The notes: generated by a model not told the origin, from the letters alone. Shown: positions 6,445 to 14,991, counted from the first letter of the stretch. The stretch: 42,888 nucleotides of DNA from Halobacterium bonnevillei (GCF_009831555.1 NZ_WUUU01000009.1:1-42888); one strand, 5' to 3'. Made by a program: numbers and translations.

Positions 6445-7716
6445 ATGGGGGGTACGAATTTCCACGCTCTGCTGGCATTCCTCGTGCTATCCGTCGCAGT
6501 CTTAGTGGCTTCGACGAGCGGTGTTGCCTCGGCAGGGGCAGCGGACCTTTCATACGCCTCGAACGATTCGACCGCGGCGACCAACGCGACCGTCGAGAAC
6601 GTCACGTTCTCCGAATCGGCGGCAAACACGACGAACGAGGGTCACCCCGTCATCTGGCAGGGCCAGTCCTTCGAGACGACTGTCGAATATGATCCGCCGG
6701 ACAAGTCCGGCTACGAGGTCTGTCTCTGGGCGGATACGTCCGAGGTTCAGAGCTGCAAGACGGTCAATCTCGGCGACCCCGCGAACCGCACGTCCGTGAC
6801 GTTCGAACTGTCGGAGTGGCCGACCGACGAAAACGGGAAGGTGGCCCTCAGCACCGAGTTGCGATTCGACGGTGAGACGCTCGACAGTTCGACCACGGAC
6901 GTCGTCGTATTGGCCCAAAACGGCAGTTACGACGGCGACAGCCTCCAGAACACGGAGGAACTCGGAATGAACTCGAGCGTACTCTCGGCCGACACCGACA
7001 ACGATGGCCTGAGAGACGGCCGGGAGATCGAACTCGCCACCGACCCTACTGATCCAGACTCCGACGACGACGGCCTGAGAGACGCACGCGAACTGGAACT
7101 CGGCACCGACCCCACCGAAAAAGACACCGACGGCGACGGCCTCACCGACGGCCGCGAAGCCGAACTCGGCACCGACCCCACCGAAAAAGACACCGACGGC
7201 GACGGGTTGAGCGACGACACGGAGGTCACGTACGGCACGAACCCGACGAGTTCGAAGTCGCCGTTCACGGTCGCGGTCGGCGTCGTCGTCACGGGAGTGG
7301 CCGGCATCATCTTCGCAACGCGTCGATTCGATGGGGGCCTGTTCCAGTGGCGGGCCAACGACCGGAGTATACTCTCGTTCCCGGCGCGGTCCGGGCACAG
7401 CGAGTCACCGTCTCAGGAGCAGCAGGACGCCGACGAGGAGCCAGCGACAGAGACACAGCAGGCAGAGACTCCGGGCGTCGCCGCCAATCGGGCCATCGAC
7501 CCGGACCGCGAGAGGGTACTGCGAATCCTCCAGGAGAGCGGCGGCCGGATTCGTCAGCGGCAGGTCGTCGACGAGACCGACTGGTCGGCGTCGAAGGTGA
7601 GTCGCCGACTCTCGAAGATGGAAGACGACGGCCTGATCAGCAAAGTGACCATCGGTCGCGAGAACATCGTGATGCTAGACGACGAGGACCACGGGGCGGA
7701 CTTCGACGAGACCTGA
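6445..7716 (+). CDS. Membrane-anchored TSP3 calcium-binding protein with cytoplasmic winged helix
   Basis: A 423-residue protein from ATG 6445. An upstream in-frame extension to 6274 lacks a signal and is not favoured. It has a signal peptide (about 1-33), then a polar extracellular domain with several N-x-T/S sequons. Four thrombospondin type-3-like Asp-rich repeats follow (about residues 185-270, D-T-D-x-D-G-L-x-D-G/D pattern), each expected to bind Ca2+. One membrane helix (about 274-292, A-V-G-V-V-V-T-G-V-A-G-I-I-F-A) comes next, then a charged linker. A C-terminal winged helix (about 350-415) carries R-V-L-R-I-L-Q-E-S-G-G-R-I-R-Q and W-S-A-S-K-V-S-R-R-L-S-K-M-E-D-D-G. The architecture suggests a one-component transmembrane regulator that senses Ca2+ or surface state outside and binds DNA inside. 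Ligand and targets are unknown. Confidence 0.85.
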   Translation: MGGTNFHALLAFLVLSVAVLVASTSGVASAGAADLSYASNDSTAATNATVENVTFSESAANTTNEGHPVIWQGQSFETTVEYDPPDKSGYEVCLWADTSEVQSCKTVNLGDPANRTSVTFELSEWPTDENGKVALSTELRFDGETLDSSTTDVVVLAQNGSYDGDSLQNTEELGMNSSVLSADTDNDGLRDGREIELATDPTDPDSDDDGLRDARELELGTDPTEKDTDGDGLTDGREAELGTDPTEKDTDGDGLSDDTEVTYGTNPTSSKSPFTVAVGVVVTGVAGIIFATRRFDGGLFQWRANDRSILSFPARSGHSESPSQEQQDADEEPATETQQAETPGVAANRAIDPDRERVLRILQESGGRIRQRQVVDETDWSASKVSRRLSKMEDDGLISKVTIGRENIVMLDDEDHGADFDET

Positions 7717-7885
7717 CCGACGCAGCCAGCGCGCGGGACGGACCCAACAGAACTCCCACCCGGCCGTGCAAGTCGGCACCGGGTATCCGGCTTCGAGTTC
7801 GACGAGGTCAGCAGACGCGCGGGGACTTCGCTTACCGACGGACAGCCAACACTCCCCGGATTCGGCTGCCAACTGACCGCCGGCC

Positions 7886-8707
7886 TCAGTCGTCGCGCGC
7901 TGCTAGCGTCCGGAACTGTTCGCGGGTGGCGTCGACATCCAGGTTCGGCGCAGTGACTGAATCAGACGTGACGACCCGGGGGACGGCGTCGGCGTCCAGT
8001 TCCTGGAACCGCGTCGAAGCCGCCCGAACCGCGTCGCTGTGCCCGGAGCCCGTGAACTCGGCTTCGAACTGGTCAGTGGGCTCCACGCCAGCCTCGGACG
8101 CGAACCGAGCGAGCGCGTCTGGTTGCGCCCACGCCTCCCGCTCCGGCGGCTGATTCGCGAACACGTACTCGAAGTACTCCCAGTAGGCGTCCGGGTCGAC
8201 GTGCCACGCGGCGAGTCCGGCGCGGGACGCGCGCGGGGCGTCCTCGCCGAGGAACGGTTCGTCGCCGTCGTACGCAACAGACCGGAACTCGAGCGCGACG
8301 TCCCCGGACGCGACGAACTCGGCGACGAGTTCGGGGAGGCCCGTCCGAACGAATTCCCGCGTGTACGGACACTTCCAGCTCCCGTAGACTGTCGCGACCG
8401 GCGCGTCCGACCGCGCGCTCATCGTGGCGTACTCGTAGTCCGCGGGCGCGTCGGGAATCGGCGTCTCGGCTGCGAACACGTCCGGCTCCGTGATGTCGAC
8501 GTCCGTCGCTTCCGGACCGTTCGAAGTCGTGCCGTTTTCGGGCGTTGTGTCGCTTGTTTGCGTATCGTTTCGCGTCGTCTGTGCTGGCTCCTCGGCCGAG
8601 GACTCCGAGTCGTCGAACGCGCCTGTGAGACTCGCACAGCCGGACAGCGACCCGGTGAGCCCGGTCGCCGCGAGGGCCAGCGCGTAGCGGCGTGTCGTCT
8701 CGTGCAC
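7886..8707 (-). CDS. DsbA-like (thioredoxin fold) Tat lipoprotein, monothiol CPYT type
   Basis: A 273-residue protein from GTG 8707. A GTG at 8716 is in frame, but 8707 lies the usual ~29 bases from the TATA box and gives a compact signal. The signal has twin arginines (T-T-R-R-Y) and a lipobox with Cys24 (S-L-S-G-C). A Ser/Thr/Asn-rich spacer follows (about 30-75). Then comes a DsbA/thioredoxin_4-like domain (about 95-270) with A-T-V-Y-G-S-W-K-C-P-Y-T-R-E-F. The active-site motif is C-x-x-T (Cys113), so the second Cys of CxxC is missing and ordinary disulfide exchange is unlikely without a partner thiol. The same domain is fused to beta-helices at 29430-31358 and 33812-35740. Convergent with the TSP3 gene. 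Confidence 0.85.
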   Translation of the reverse strand: MHETTRRYALALAATGLTGSLSGCASLTGAFDDSESSAEEPAQTTRNDTQTSDTTPENGTTSNGPEATDVDITEPDVFAAETPIPDAPADYEYATMSARSDAPVATVYGSWKCPYTREFVRTGLPELVAEFVASGDVALEFRSVAYDGDEPFLGEDAPRASRAGLAAWHVDPDAYWEYFEYVFANQPPEREAWAQPDALARFASEAGVEPTDQFEAEFTGSGHSDAVRAASTRFQELDADAVPRVVTSDSVTAPNLDVDATREQFRTLAARDD

Positions 8708-8730
8708 GTCCCACACCAGAACTCCCCGCT

Positions 8731-8751
8731 GGTTTATTACTCAGTTTGTAA
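8731..8751 (-). promoter_or_regulatory. Promoter of the DsbA-like lipoprotein gene (TWAY-N6-TATA element)
   Basis: Minus-strand TTACAAACTGAGTAATAAAC ends 24 bases before the GTG at 8707, with the TATA-like GTAATAA about 29 bases away. This spacing fits leaderless transcription. It overlaps the near-palindrome GTTTGTAAAC (8744-8753, plus strand), which differs by one base from the palindrome at 6272-6281. It is one of ten related elements in the window. Confidence 0.6.
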
Positions 8752-8841
8752 ACGTCCACCGCCACAGCCGACCACCTCGTCCGTTCCCCCAGCCACGCGT
8801 ACGCCCCGAATTTCGGCCTCTAACACCTGTATATCCAGTGA

Positions 8842-8860
8842 TTAGACTGAATATAGTAAT
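8842..8860 (+). promoter_or_regulatory. Probable glmS promoter (TWAY-N6-TATA element)
   Basis: TTAGACTGAATATAGTAAT matches the recurrent element. A start of transcription about 25 bases downstream (near 8880) would leave a leader of about 160 bases before the glmS ATG at 9038, unusually long for a haloarchaeon. Confidence 0.5.
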
Positions 8861-8936
8861 GGACCGGCCGGGTGTTGCCAGAATCGAGTCCGCATCGAAC
8901 CCTGTCAGGGCCGCGGTGCGGTAAGGGCACACGACC

Positions 8937-9038
8937 ATGCACGACACAGACAGTTCGATTCCCGTCAGTACGCGGATCGAATACGGCCGCTCGAGTTGGA
9001 CCACTAACGATCAGCCCCCCGTTGTGGGGTGGACGTGA
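8937..9038 (+). CDS. Possible 33-codon leader ORF coupled to glmS
   Basis: An ATG at 8937 opens 33 codons that end with TGA at 9036-9038, sharing its last base with the glmS ATG (TGATG). The peptide begins M-H-D-T-D-S-S-I-P-V and ends P-P-V-V-G-W-T. A C-rich/G-rich pair (CCCCCC at about 9015-9020, GGGG at 9026-9029) could fold just before the glmS start. The TGATG overlap suggests that translation of the small frame may feed ribosomes to glmS. No homology is recognised and the frame may be fortuitous. Confidence 0.3.
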   Translation: MHDTDSSIPVSTRIEYGRSSWTTNDQPPVVGWT

Positions 9039-10855
9039 TGTGTGGAATTATCGCCTGCGTCGGTAGCGGCCGGACGGTCCCGACGCTGCTCGACGGGCTC
9101 GACAACCTCGAGTACCGGGGCTACGACTCCGCGGGCGTCGCAGTCCAGAACGGCGCGGGCGTGTCCGTGTACAAGCGCGCCGGCTCCGTCTCGGACATCA
9201 AAGACGATATCTCGCGGGCCGCGCCGGACGGCGACGTCGGCATCGGTCACACGCGGTGGAGCACCCACGGACCACCGACTGACGCCAACGCCCACCCCCA
9301 CACTGACGGTGCCGGTGACGTCGCCGTCGTCCACAACGGCGTCATCGACAACTACCAGACCCTCCGCTCGGAGCTCGAGGACCGCGGCGTCGAATTCACC
9401 AGCGACACGGACACGGAAGTCGTGCCGCACCTGTTCGCCGAGCACCTCGAGGACTACGCGGACACCGAGACGGCGTTCCGGCGCACCATCGAGACCATCG
9501 AGGGCAGTTACGCCATCGCCGCAGTCGTCGACGGCGAGGACGCGGTGTACGCCGCGCGGAACGGGACGCCACTCGTCGTCGGCGTCGACGACGACAGGTA
9601 CTTCCTCGCGAGCGACGTGCCGGCGTTCCTCGAGTACACGCAGGACGTCGTGTTCCTGGAAGACGGCGACGTCGCGGTCGTTCGCCCGGACGACATCGCC
9701 ACGAAGAACGTGAGCGGCGACTCGGTCAACCGCGCCGTGGACCGCGTCGACTGGGACCCCCAGGAGACGGGGAAGGGCGCCTACGACCACTACATGCTCA
9801 AGGAGATCAACACCCAGCCGACGGCCCTCAAGCAGACCATCGAGGGGCGCCTCGACGTCGAGGACGCGACGGTCGACATCGAGGACTTCGACAGGGGAAC
9901 CTTCTCGGAGTTCGACCGAGTGCAGTTCGTCGCGTGCGGGACCTCCTACCACGCCGCGCTGTACGGGTCGAAGCTCCTCGACGACGTCGGCGTCGACTCG
10001 ACGGCCTACCGCGCGAACGAGTACGACACGAACACCGGGCCGGCGTGCCCCGACACCCTCGTGGTCGCCGTCACCCAGAGCGGAGAGACCGCTGACACGC
10101 TCAAGGCGATGCGGTACGCCGAAGCTGACGGCGCGACGACGCTCGCCGTCACCAACGTCGTCGGGTCGACCGCTGCACGCGAGGCGGACCACTCGATGTT
10201 CATCCGTGCCGGCCCCGAGATCGGGGTGGCCGCGACCAAAACGTTCTCCTCGCAGGTCGTCTCGCTTGCGTTGCTGTCCCGGCAGTTCGCGATGGACTTC
10301 CCGGACGCATCGCCGCGTGCGGACTTCGACGAACTCGCAGAAGCGCTCGCACGACTTCCGAGCGACGTGGAGACGGTCCTCGACCAGTCGAACGCCCGCA
10401 CCATCGCGAACCGCTACGTCAACGACGACGCGTTCTTCTTCATCGGGCGGGACCTCGGATTCCCGGTCGCGAAGGAGGGCGCGCTCAAGTTCAAGGAGAT
10501 CACCTACCAGCACGCCGAAGGGTTCACGTCCGGCCGCCTCAAGCACGGCCCGCTCGCGCTGGTGACGCCGTCGACGCCGCTGTTCGCCATCGTCACGGGC
10601 CGGCACAACGAGAAGACGCTGACGAACGCCAAGGAAGCAAAGAGCCGGGGGGCGCCGATCGTGCTCGTCACGGACGACCCCGACGCGCACTCGGACCTCG
10701 CAGACGTCGGGCTCGAGGTCCCCTCCACGCACCCGCTGCTTGAGGGACTCCTGGCGAACGTTCAGTTGCAACTGCTGGCGTACCACGCGGCCGACCAGCT
10801 CGGCCGCTCGATAGACAAACCCCGGAACCTCGCAAAGAGCGTCACCGTGGAATGA
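9038..10855 (+). CDS. glmS: Glutamine--fructose-6-phosphate aminotransferase (isomerizing)
   Basis: Converts fructose-6-phosphate and glutamine to glucosamine-6-phosphate, the entry step to UDP-GlcNAc. ATG 9038 gives M-C-G-I-I-A-C-V-G with Cys2 as the glutaminase nucleophile after Met removal. Residues about 1-220 are the class-II glutamine amidotransferase (H-T-R-W-S-T-H-G-P-P, H-N-G-V-I-D-N, then S-D-T-D-T-E). Two SIS domains follow (Q-F-V-A-C-G-T-S-Y-H, T-Q-S-G-E-T-A-D-T, K-E-I-T-Y-Q-H-A-E-G). The C-terminus K-P-R-N-L-A-K-S-V-T-V-E is the conserved GlmS end. 605 residues, normal length. It is followed after 16 bases by the asparagine-synthetase-like gene. Expected cytoplasmic. A 160-base leader with a small coupled frame may affect its expression. 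Confidence 0.97.
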   Translation: MCGIIACVGSGRTVPTLLDGLDNLEYRGYDSAGVAVQNGAGVSVYKRAGSVSDIKDDISRAAPDGDVGIGHTRWSTHGPPTDANAHPHTDGAGDVAVVHNGVIDNYQTLRSELEDRGVEFTSDTDTEVVPHLFAEHLEDYADTETAFRRTIETIEGSYAIAAVVDGEDAVYAARNGTPLVVGVDDDRYFLASDVPAFLEYTQDVVFLEDGDVAVVRPDDIATKNVSGDSVNRAVDRVDWDPQETGKGAYDHYMLKEINTQPTALKQTIEGRLDVEDATVDIEDFDRGTFSEFDRVQFVACGTSYHAALYGSKLLDDVGVDSTAYRANEYDTNTGPACPDTLVVAVTQSGETADTLKAMRYAEADGATTLAVTNVVGSTAAREADHSMFIRAGPEIGVAATKTFSSQVVSLALLSRQFAMDFPDASPRADFDELAEALARLPSDVETVLDQSNARTIANRYVNDDAFFFIGRDLGFPVAKEGALKFKEITYQHAEGFTSGRLKHGPLALVTPSTPLFAIVTGRHNEKTLTNAKEAKSRGAPIVLVTDDPDAHSDLADVGLEVPSTHPLLEGLLANVQLQLLAYHAADQLGRSIDKPRNLAKSVTVE

Positions 10856-10871
10856 CGCCCCGGAGGAGACG

Positions 10872-12563
10872 GTGAACAAAGAGCTGTTCGGCGTGTTCGG
10901 CGGTCGGACAGCATTCGAGCGCGTCCGGTCGCCCGCAGCGTTCGACCGCGTCGTCGAGGGCCCCGCAGTCACGGTCGGCGTTCGGGACGACGGGCTGGAC
11001 GTTCCCGGATGGACGCAGGTCGAGTCCCGGGACGACGGCTGCTGCGTGGTCTGGGGAGAGGCGTACGTGCCGGATTCGGACTCCGACCCGGCGACCTGGC
11101 TGCTCGACCAGTACCCGAGTCTGGGCGCGAAAGCGCTGTCCGCGCTGAACGGTTCCTTTCTCGCTGTCGTGGACGACGGCTTCCGGCCGGTCGTCGCGGG
11201 CGACCCGCTGCGGACGCGGGAGTGCTTCTTCACGGACCTGGAGGAGAATCGGGTCTTCGGGACGGACCCGACGACAGTGGTGAACCTGCTTGAGGACCCG
11301 AGTCCGTGCCGGCGATCGCTCGTGGAGTTCGTGCACCTGGGCGTCGTGCTCGGGGACCGCACGCTCTTCGAGGACGTGGCGCGCGTGCCGTTCGACGGCT
11401 ACCTCGAACCCGACGACTCCGGGGCGCTGGACAGGTTCGTCTACGACGCGCGGGAGTTCAACTACGCCGATTCGCTGGCCCGCCGCCTGCAGCGCGCAAT
11501 CGACCGGCGGAGCGGCCAGCCCGGACGGACCGGCGTCATGCTCAGTGCGGGCTACGATTCCCGGGTACTGCTCGCGGAACTCGACGACGTGGACCGCTGT
11601 TACACAGTCGGCCGTCCGGACAGCGACGAGGTGTCGGTCTCACGGCAGCTCGCCCACCAACACGGCGCGGACCACCACGTCCTCGACCCGGCCGACGGGT
11701 ACCTGAACACGCGCCCGGAGACGATCCAGTACGGACAGAGCATCAAGGAATCCCTGCAGGTGCACCAGGCCGTCGACGGCGCCCACATCGACGTCGACTC
11801 CCTCCACCACGGATTGTTGTTCGACACGCTCCTGTCCGGCCACTTCCTCCCGCGGCGGACCATCGACGTCCTGGACTACACGTTCCCGCTCCGGGGGCTC
11901 GAATCGGACCCGGACGTCGCGGAGACGCTCCTGTTCGACAACTTCGGGTTCTGGACGATCAGCGACCTCGTCCCGTCGGGGACCGTCTCGCCCCCCGAGG
12001 ACAGCGTCGAGTTCTGCCGGGACGCGATCGAGACCCAGTACGACCGGCTCGCCGACCGGTTCGACTCGCCGTACGACGCCATCGCGGCCATCGGCATCCA
12101 GAACCAGCCGGCTGTGCCGTTCCACACGCACCTCGCCGACAACTCGTTTGCGACGTTCCTCGCGGCCGACGCGGAACTAGTCGACTGGCACCTCAACACG
12201 CCGCCCGAACACCGGAACAAGCGAACCTACCGGCGCGCACTCGAACAGGTCGACGCGTCCCTGCTGTCGCCGCGGCCGCCGGACCGCCCCCACGATAGCT
12301 ACCAGCTGAATCAAATAGAGCAGTTCCTCCGCCGAGTGCTCCCCGGAGTCACGGCCTTCGAGTCGCCGTGGCCGGACCGCGCCGAACAGTACGACCGCAG
12401 CGACCTCGACGACCGCCTGTTCGACGAGGGGAGCGACCTCCGCGAGTTCCCGCCGCGCCTGAAACTCCGCCTGCACGACGCGGTCTGTTGGTTCGATTCG
12501 ATCGCCGACGGGACGCACGTCGACCCGGTCGACGTCTTCTCCTCGCCCCTCGAGACGCGGTAG
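10872..12563 (+). CDS. Asparagine-synthetase-like amidotransferase without glutaminase cysteine
   Basis: A 563-residue protein from GTG 10872, with GGAGGAG (10863-10869) just upstream as ribosome-binding site. The C-terminal half has an ATP-pyrophosphatase loop L-S-A-G-Y-D-S-R (about residues 224-231, a variant of SGGxDS). Further asparagine-synthetase-like blocks follow (S-G-H-F-L-P, P-E-H-R-N-K-R-T-Y-R). The N-terminal half resembles the amidotransferase fold (G-V-F-G-G-R-T-A-F, L-N-G-S-F-L-A-V-V-D-D-G-F), but position 2 is Asn rather than Cys. It therefore should not hydrolyse glutamine and may use ammonia or another amine. It probably adenylates a carboxylate and amidates it. In a uronic-acid glycan cluster the carboxylate of a sugar is a reasonable substrate, but this is inference. 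Cotranscribed with glmS. A relative is encoded at 16877-18606. Confidence 0.8.
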   Translation: MNKELFGVFGGRTAFERVRSPAAFDRVVEGPAVTVGVRDDGLDVPGWTQVESRDDGCCVVWGEAYVPDSDSDPATWLLDQYPSLGAKALSALNGSFLAVVDDGFRPVVAGDPLRTRECFFTDLEENRVFGTDPTTVVNLLEDPSPCRRSLVEFVHLGVVLGDRTLFEDVARVPFDGYLEPDDSGALDRFVYDAREFNYADSLARRLQRAIDRRSGQPGRTGVMLSAGYDSRVLLAELDDVDRCYTVGRPDSDEVSVSRQLAHQHGADHHVLDPADGYLNTRPETIQYGQSIKESLQVHQAVDGAHIDVDSLHHGLLFDTLLSGHFLPRRTIDVLDYTFPLRGLESDPDVAETLLFDNFGFWTISDLVPSGTVSPPEDSVEFCRDAIETQYDRLADRFDSPYDAIAAIGIQNQPAVPFHTHLADNSFATFLAADAELVDWHLNTPPEHRNKRTYRRALEQVDASLLSPRPPDRPHDSYQLNQIEQFLRRVLPGVTAFESPWPDRAEQYDRSDLDDRLFDEGSDLREFPPRLKLRLHDAVCWFDSIADGTHVDPVDVFSSPLETR

Positions 12564-12816
12564 CGGCGCTGGGTTCGACGCACCACCCCGCGCTCGTCAG
12601 TCGCCGTCGGCCTCCCGCGGCGGGGCGGCGGCTTGCTCTCGAACCCCGACGGATTCCTTGACCCGGAGATACTCGGTCAGTTTGGGCGACCCTGCCCCAG
12701 CTATCGCTTCGGGTCTCGACTGACACCACACGTCCCGAACCGTAGATTCTGCCGAGCGAAGCGCGCCCGATCGGGGAGCGACAAGAGCGTGTCTCCCCCT
12801 CGAGGCTGAGTGGTGG
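12564..12816. other. Convergent intergenic region, possible coding remnant on minus strand
   Basis: Lies between the ends of the asparagine-synthetase-like gene and the flippase. On the minus strand about 12600-12725 reads as a plausible acidic C-terminus: S-P-K-L-T-E-Y-L-R-V-K-E-S-V-G, then an Ala/Pro-rich end and TGA at 12597-12599. No start or family can be given. It may be the tail of a lost gene. No terminator structure is evident. Confidence 0.3.
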
Positions 12817-14922
12817 TCAGAGGAACCCGTCGTCCGTCGTCGTGTTGTTCGCAGTCGTCGAAGTGTTGTTCGTCGTCGTAGTCGTGGTGTTGCCCGTCGT
12901 GGTGGTGGTGTTGTTCGTGGTGTTCGTGGTGGTCGTGGTGTTCGTGGTGGTCGTGGTGGTCGTGGTGTTCGTGGTGGTCGTGGTGGTTGTCGACGTGGTG
13001 TCGTTCGTCGTGGTGGAAGTCGTCGTGTCGTTCGTCGTGGTGGTCGTGTTGTTCGTGGTCGTACTCGTCGTGTTGTCCGTCGTGGTGGTCGTGTCGTTCG
13101 TCGTTGTGGGCATATTCTCCGTCGTCGTCGGTCCCGCCGTCGTATTCGTCGGGGGTTGGTCAGTGGTGTCGGTCGGTCCGCTCGTCGTGGATTGGTCCGT
13201 TCCGGTCGACGGCTGGTCCGTCGTGTTCGGCGACGTCGTCGTCGGTGCAGACGTCGTTCCCTGGTCGGCGTCGTCGCCACCGCCGAGAACCGGGAGCGCG
13301 CCCGCGCCGGCGACAGAGAGGACGATGCCGACGACGAAGAACACCGCGCCTGCCGCGAACAACCACCGCTGGAACTGGGCCCGTGACGGGTCACGGTCCC
13401 GGACTGGCCCCGCGAGACGTCGCCGCACCCGTTCCGCAACGTTGCCGAATGGCCCGGGAAGCGACCCGAGGAAGTGCGTCACTTCGATGGGGTCCAGCGC
13501 ACCGGTGACGAACGCGGCGAGCGTGAACACGACGAGTCCGACCGGCGGGACGACCACTATCGCGAGCACGTCGCTCGGAATTGCCCGGGCGACCACGAAC
13601 AGCACGGGCGCCGTGACCGCGACGGTCGCCAGCGTGCGGGCGAGACGGATGTCCGCGAACGGGTCGAACCCGATACTGCGCGCGCTCCAGACGTGGAACC
13701 ACAGCATCGACCCGTAGGCCGTCGTGGTCGCGACCGCCGCGCCGGTCATCCCGAACCGGGGGATGAGCAGGGCGTTCAACGCGACGTTCAGCGTGGCCGC
13801 CGTTGCGGTGCCGATGACGAGCGAGCGGAGGTCCCCGCTCCCCTGCCCGATGCTGAGGATCGGGCGCGCGACGGCGAACCCGAACGCACCCGGCAGGAGG
13901 ATGTACAGCGGCACGATGCCGGCGAGGAACTCCTGGGAGTACAGCACTGGGACGACGATGGGTGCGAGTACGGCGATCCCCAGCCCCATCAGCAGCGTGA
14001 GCAGGGTGGTGTACCGCGTGATCCGGGCGGACATCGCCTTGATGCGCGCGTAGTCGTCGCGCTCGAACAGTTCGCTCGTGGACTGGAGCAACACCGTCTG
14101 GAGGGCCACGGGGACGAACCAGAGGAACTCGGCGAACAGCAACGCGACCTTGTAGTAGGCGGCCGCCGTCTCGCTCTCGAACACGCGGAGCAGGATGACG
14201 TCGACGTGGTACAGCGACGTCAACAGCAGGATGAGCACGACGCTGAGGCTGTTGAAACTCAGCATCTCGCGACGCGGGAGGCCGCTCGTCGACGACGAGA
14301 CGACCTTCCACAGCGACACGCGCCGCGAGAGGAAACCGAGGCCGACGAACCCGACGAGGACGCTGGTCAGGATGTGGCTCGCGAGCACGCCCTCGACGCC
14401 GTACCCGAGTGCGACGAGTGCGACCGCACCGACGAGAAATCCGGACTTGTAGAGCACGCGCAACGACTCCGAGTACTGCTCGAGTTTGAAGCCCATGAGC
14501 GCGCGGCGGACGTACGCGCGGAACTGGGCGGTGACGACGAGCACGGCGAGCAGCCGCAGGTACAGCCCCAGGTTGTCCGCGTCGACGAACCGCCCGATGA
14601 GGTTCGTGGACGCGACCAGCCAGAGTCCAACGGCGCCCACGAGCGCGGCCGCCGTCGCGTACCGCAGGTAGAACCCGAGGACGCGTTCCTCCCAGTTCCG
14701 GCGGTCCCGGTTCTCCGAGAGGAACTTCCGCACGCCGTCCGTGACGCCCGTGCTGACGAGTGTCATGTAGAGGCTGAACAGCGAGAACAGGAACACGTAG
14801 CTCCCGTACGGCTCCGCTCCGAGGTAGCGGACCAGCAGCGGCGACCCGACGATGCCGACCACGAGCACGAACACCTTGGCGGCCACGACGAAGCTGAAGC
14901 CAGTTGTGACGCTCCGTGACAC
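12817..14922 (-). CDS. Polysaccharide/oligosaccharide flippase with sequon-rich mucin-like tail
   Basis: A 701-residue protein. Residues about 1-500 are a MATE/Wzx-type (polysaccharide_synt) flippase with some 14 hydrophobic helices. It starts S-V-T-T-G-F-S-F-V-V-A-A-K-V-F and has P-L-L-V-R-Y-L-G-A-E-P-Y-G near residue 30 (typical Wzx start), with a helix-loop L-L-P-G-A-F-G-F near 340. Such proteins translocate lipid-linked glycans across the membrane. A further helix (about 523-545, W-L-F-A-A-G-A-V-F-F-V-V-G-I) precedes a 145-residue tail made almost only of Thr and Asn. Usual family members stop near 480-510 residues. An added odd helix would place the tail outside the cell, where its about 18 N-x-S/T sequons could be glycosylated. 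It is the second gene of an operon with glmU (gap 69 bases). Confidence 0.9.
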   Translation of the reverse strand: MSRSVTTGFSFVVAAKVFVLVVGIVGSPLLVRYLGAEPYGSYVFLFSLFSLYMTLVSTGVTDGVRKFLSENRDRRNWEERVLGFYLRYATAAALVGAVGLWLVASTNLIGRFVDADNLGLYLRLLAVLVVTAQFRAYVRRALMGFKLEQYSESLRVLYKSGFLVGAVALVALGYGVEGVLASHILTSVLVGFVGLGFLSRRVSLWKVVSSSTSGLPRREMLSFNSLSVVLILLLTSLYHVDVILLRVFESETAAAYYKVALLFAEFLWFVPVALQTVLLQSTSELFERDDYARIKAMSARITRYTTLLTLLMGLGIAVLAPIVVPVLYSQEFLAGIVPLYILLPGAFGFAVARPILSIGQGSGDLRSLVIGTATAATLNVALNALLIPRFGMTGAAVATTTAYGSMLWFHVWSARSIGFDPFADIRLARTLATVAVTAPVLFVVARAIPSDVLAIVVVPPVGLVVFTLAAFVTGALDPIEVTHFLGSLPGPFGNVAERVRRRLAGPVRDRDPSRAQFQRWLFAAGAVFFVVGIVLSVAGAGALPVLGGGDDADQGTTSAPTTTSPNTTDQPSTGTDQSTTSGPTDTTDQPPTNTTAGPTTTENMPTTTNDTTTTTDNTTSTTTNNTTTTTNDTTTSTTTNDTTSTTTTTTTNTTTTTTTTNTTTTTNTTNNTTTTTGNTTTTTTNNTSTTANNTTTDDGFL
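12820..13254 (-). repeat. Low-complexity Thr/Asn codon repeat (flippase tail)
   Basis: 435 bases made of ACG/ACC (Thr) and AAC (Asn) codons on the minus strand, seen on the plus strand as repeated GTCGTGGTGGTCGTG-like units. By eye the encoded 145 residues contain about 18 overlapping N-x-S/T sequons. Short near-identical units are prone to slippage, so length may vary between strains or be misassembled. Confidence 0.85.
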
Positions 14923-14991
14923 ACGTCTACGCCACCCCCGGACGTTCTGGTGGCGCCCAGTCCACGTTCAGCGGCCGGTTGTTCGCGCCGT

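Noticed and set aside
9011-11362. A 783-codon minus-strand frame
   Set aside because: It is antisense to glmS, whose motifs are unmistakable. Long stop-free antisense frames are common in GC-rich DNA.
12838-13260. CRISPR-like or tandem DNA repeat
   Set aside because: Units are irregular codon repeats of ACG/ACC/AAC inside one reading frame, with no spacers or conserved repeat length.
12842-13717. A Val-rich plus-strand frame looking like a membrane protein
   Set aside because: It is the complement of the Thr/Asn codon repeat of the flippase. The Val runs arise from the repeat and it has no charged loops or start signals.
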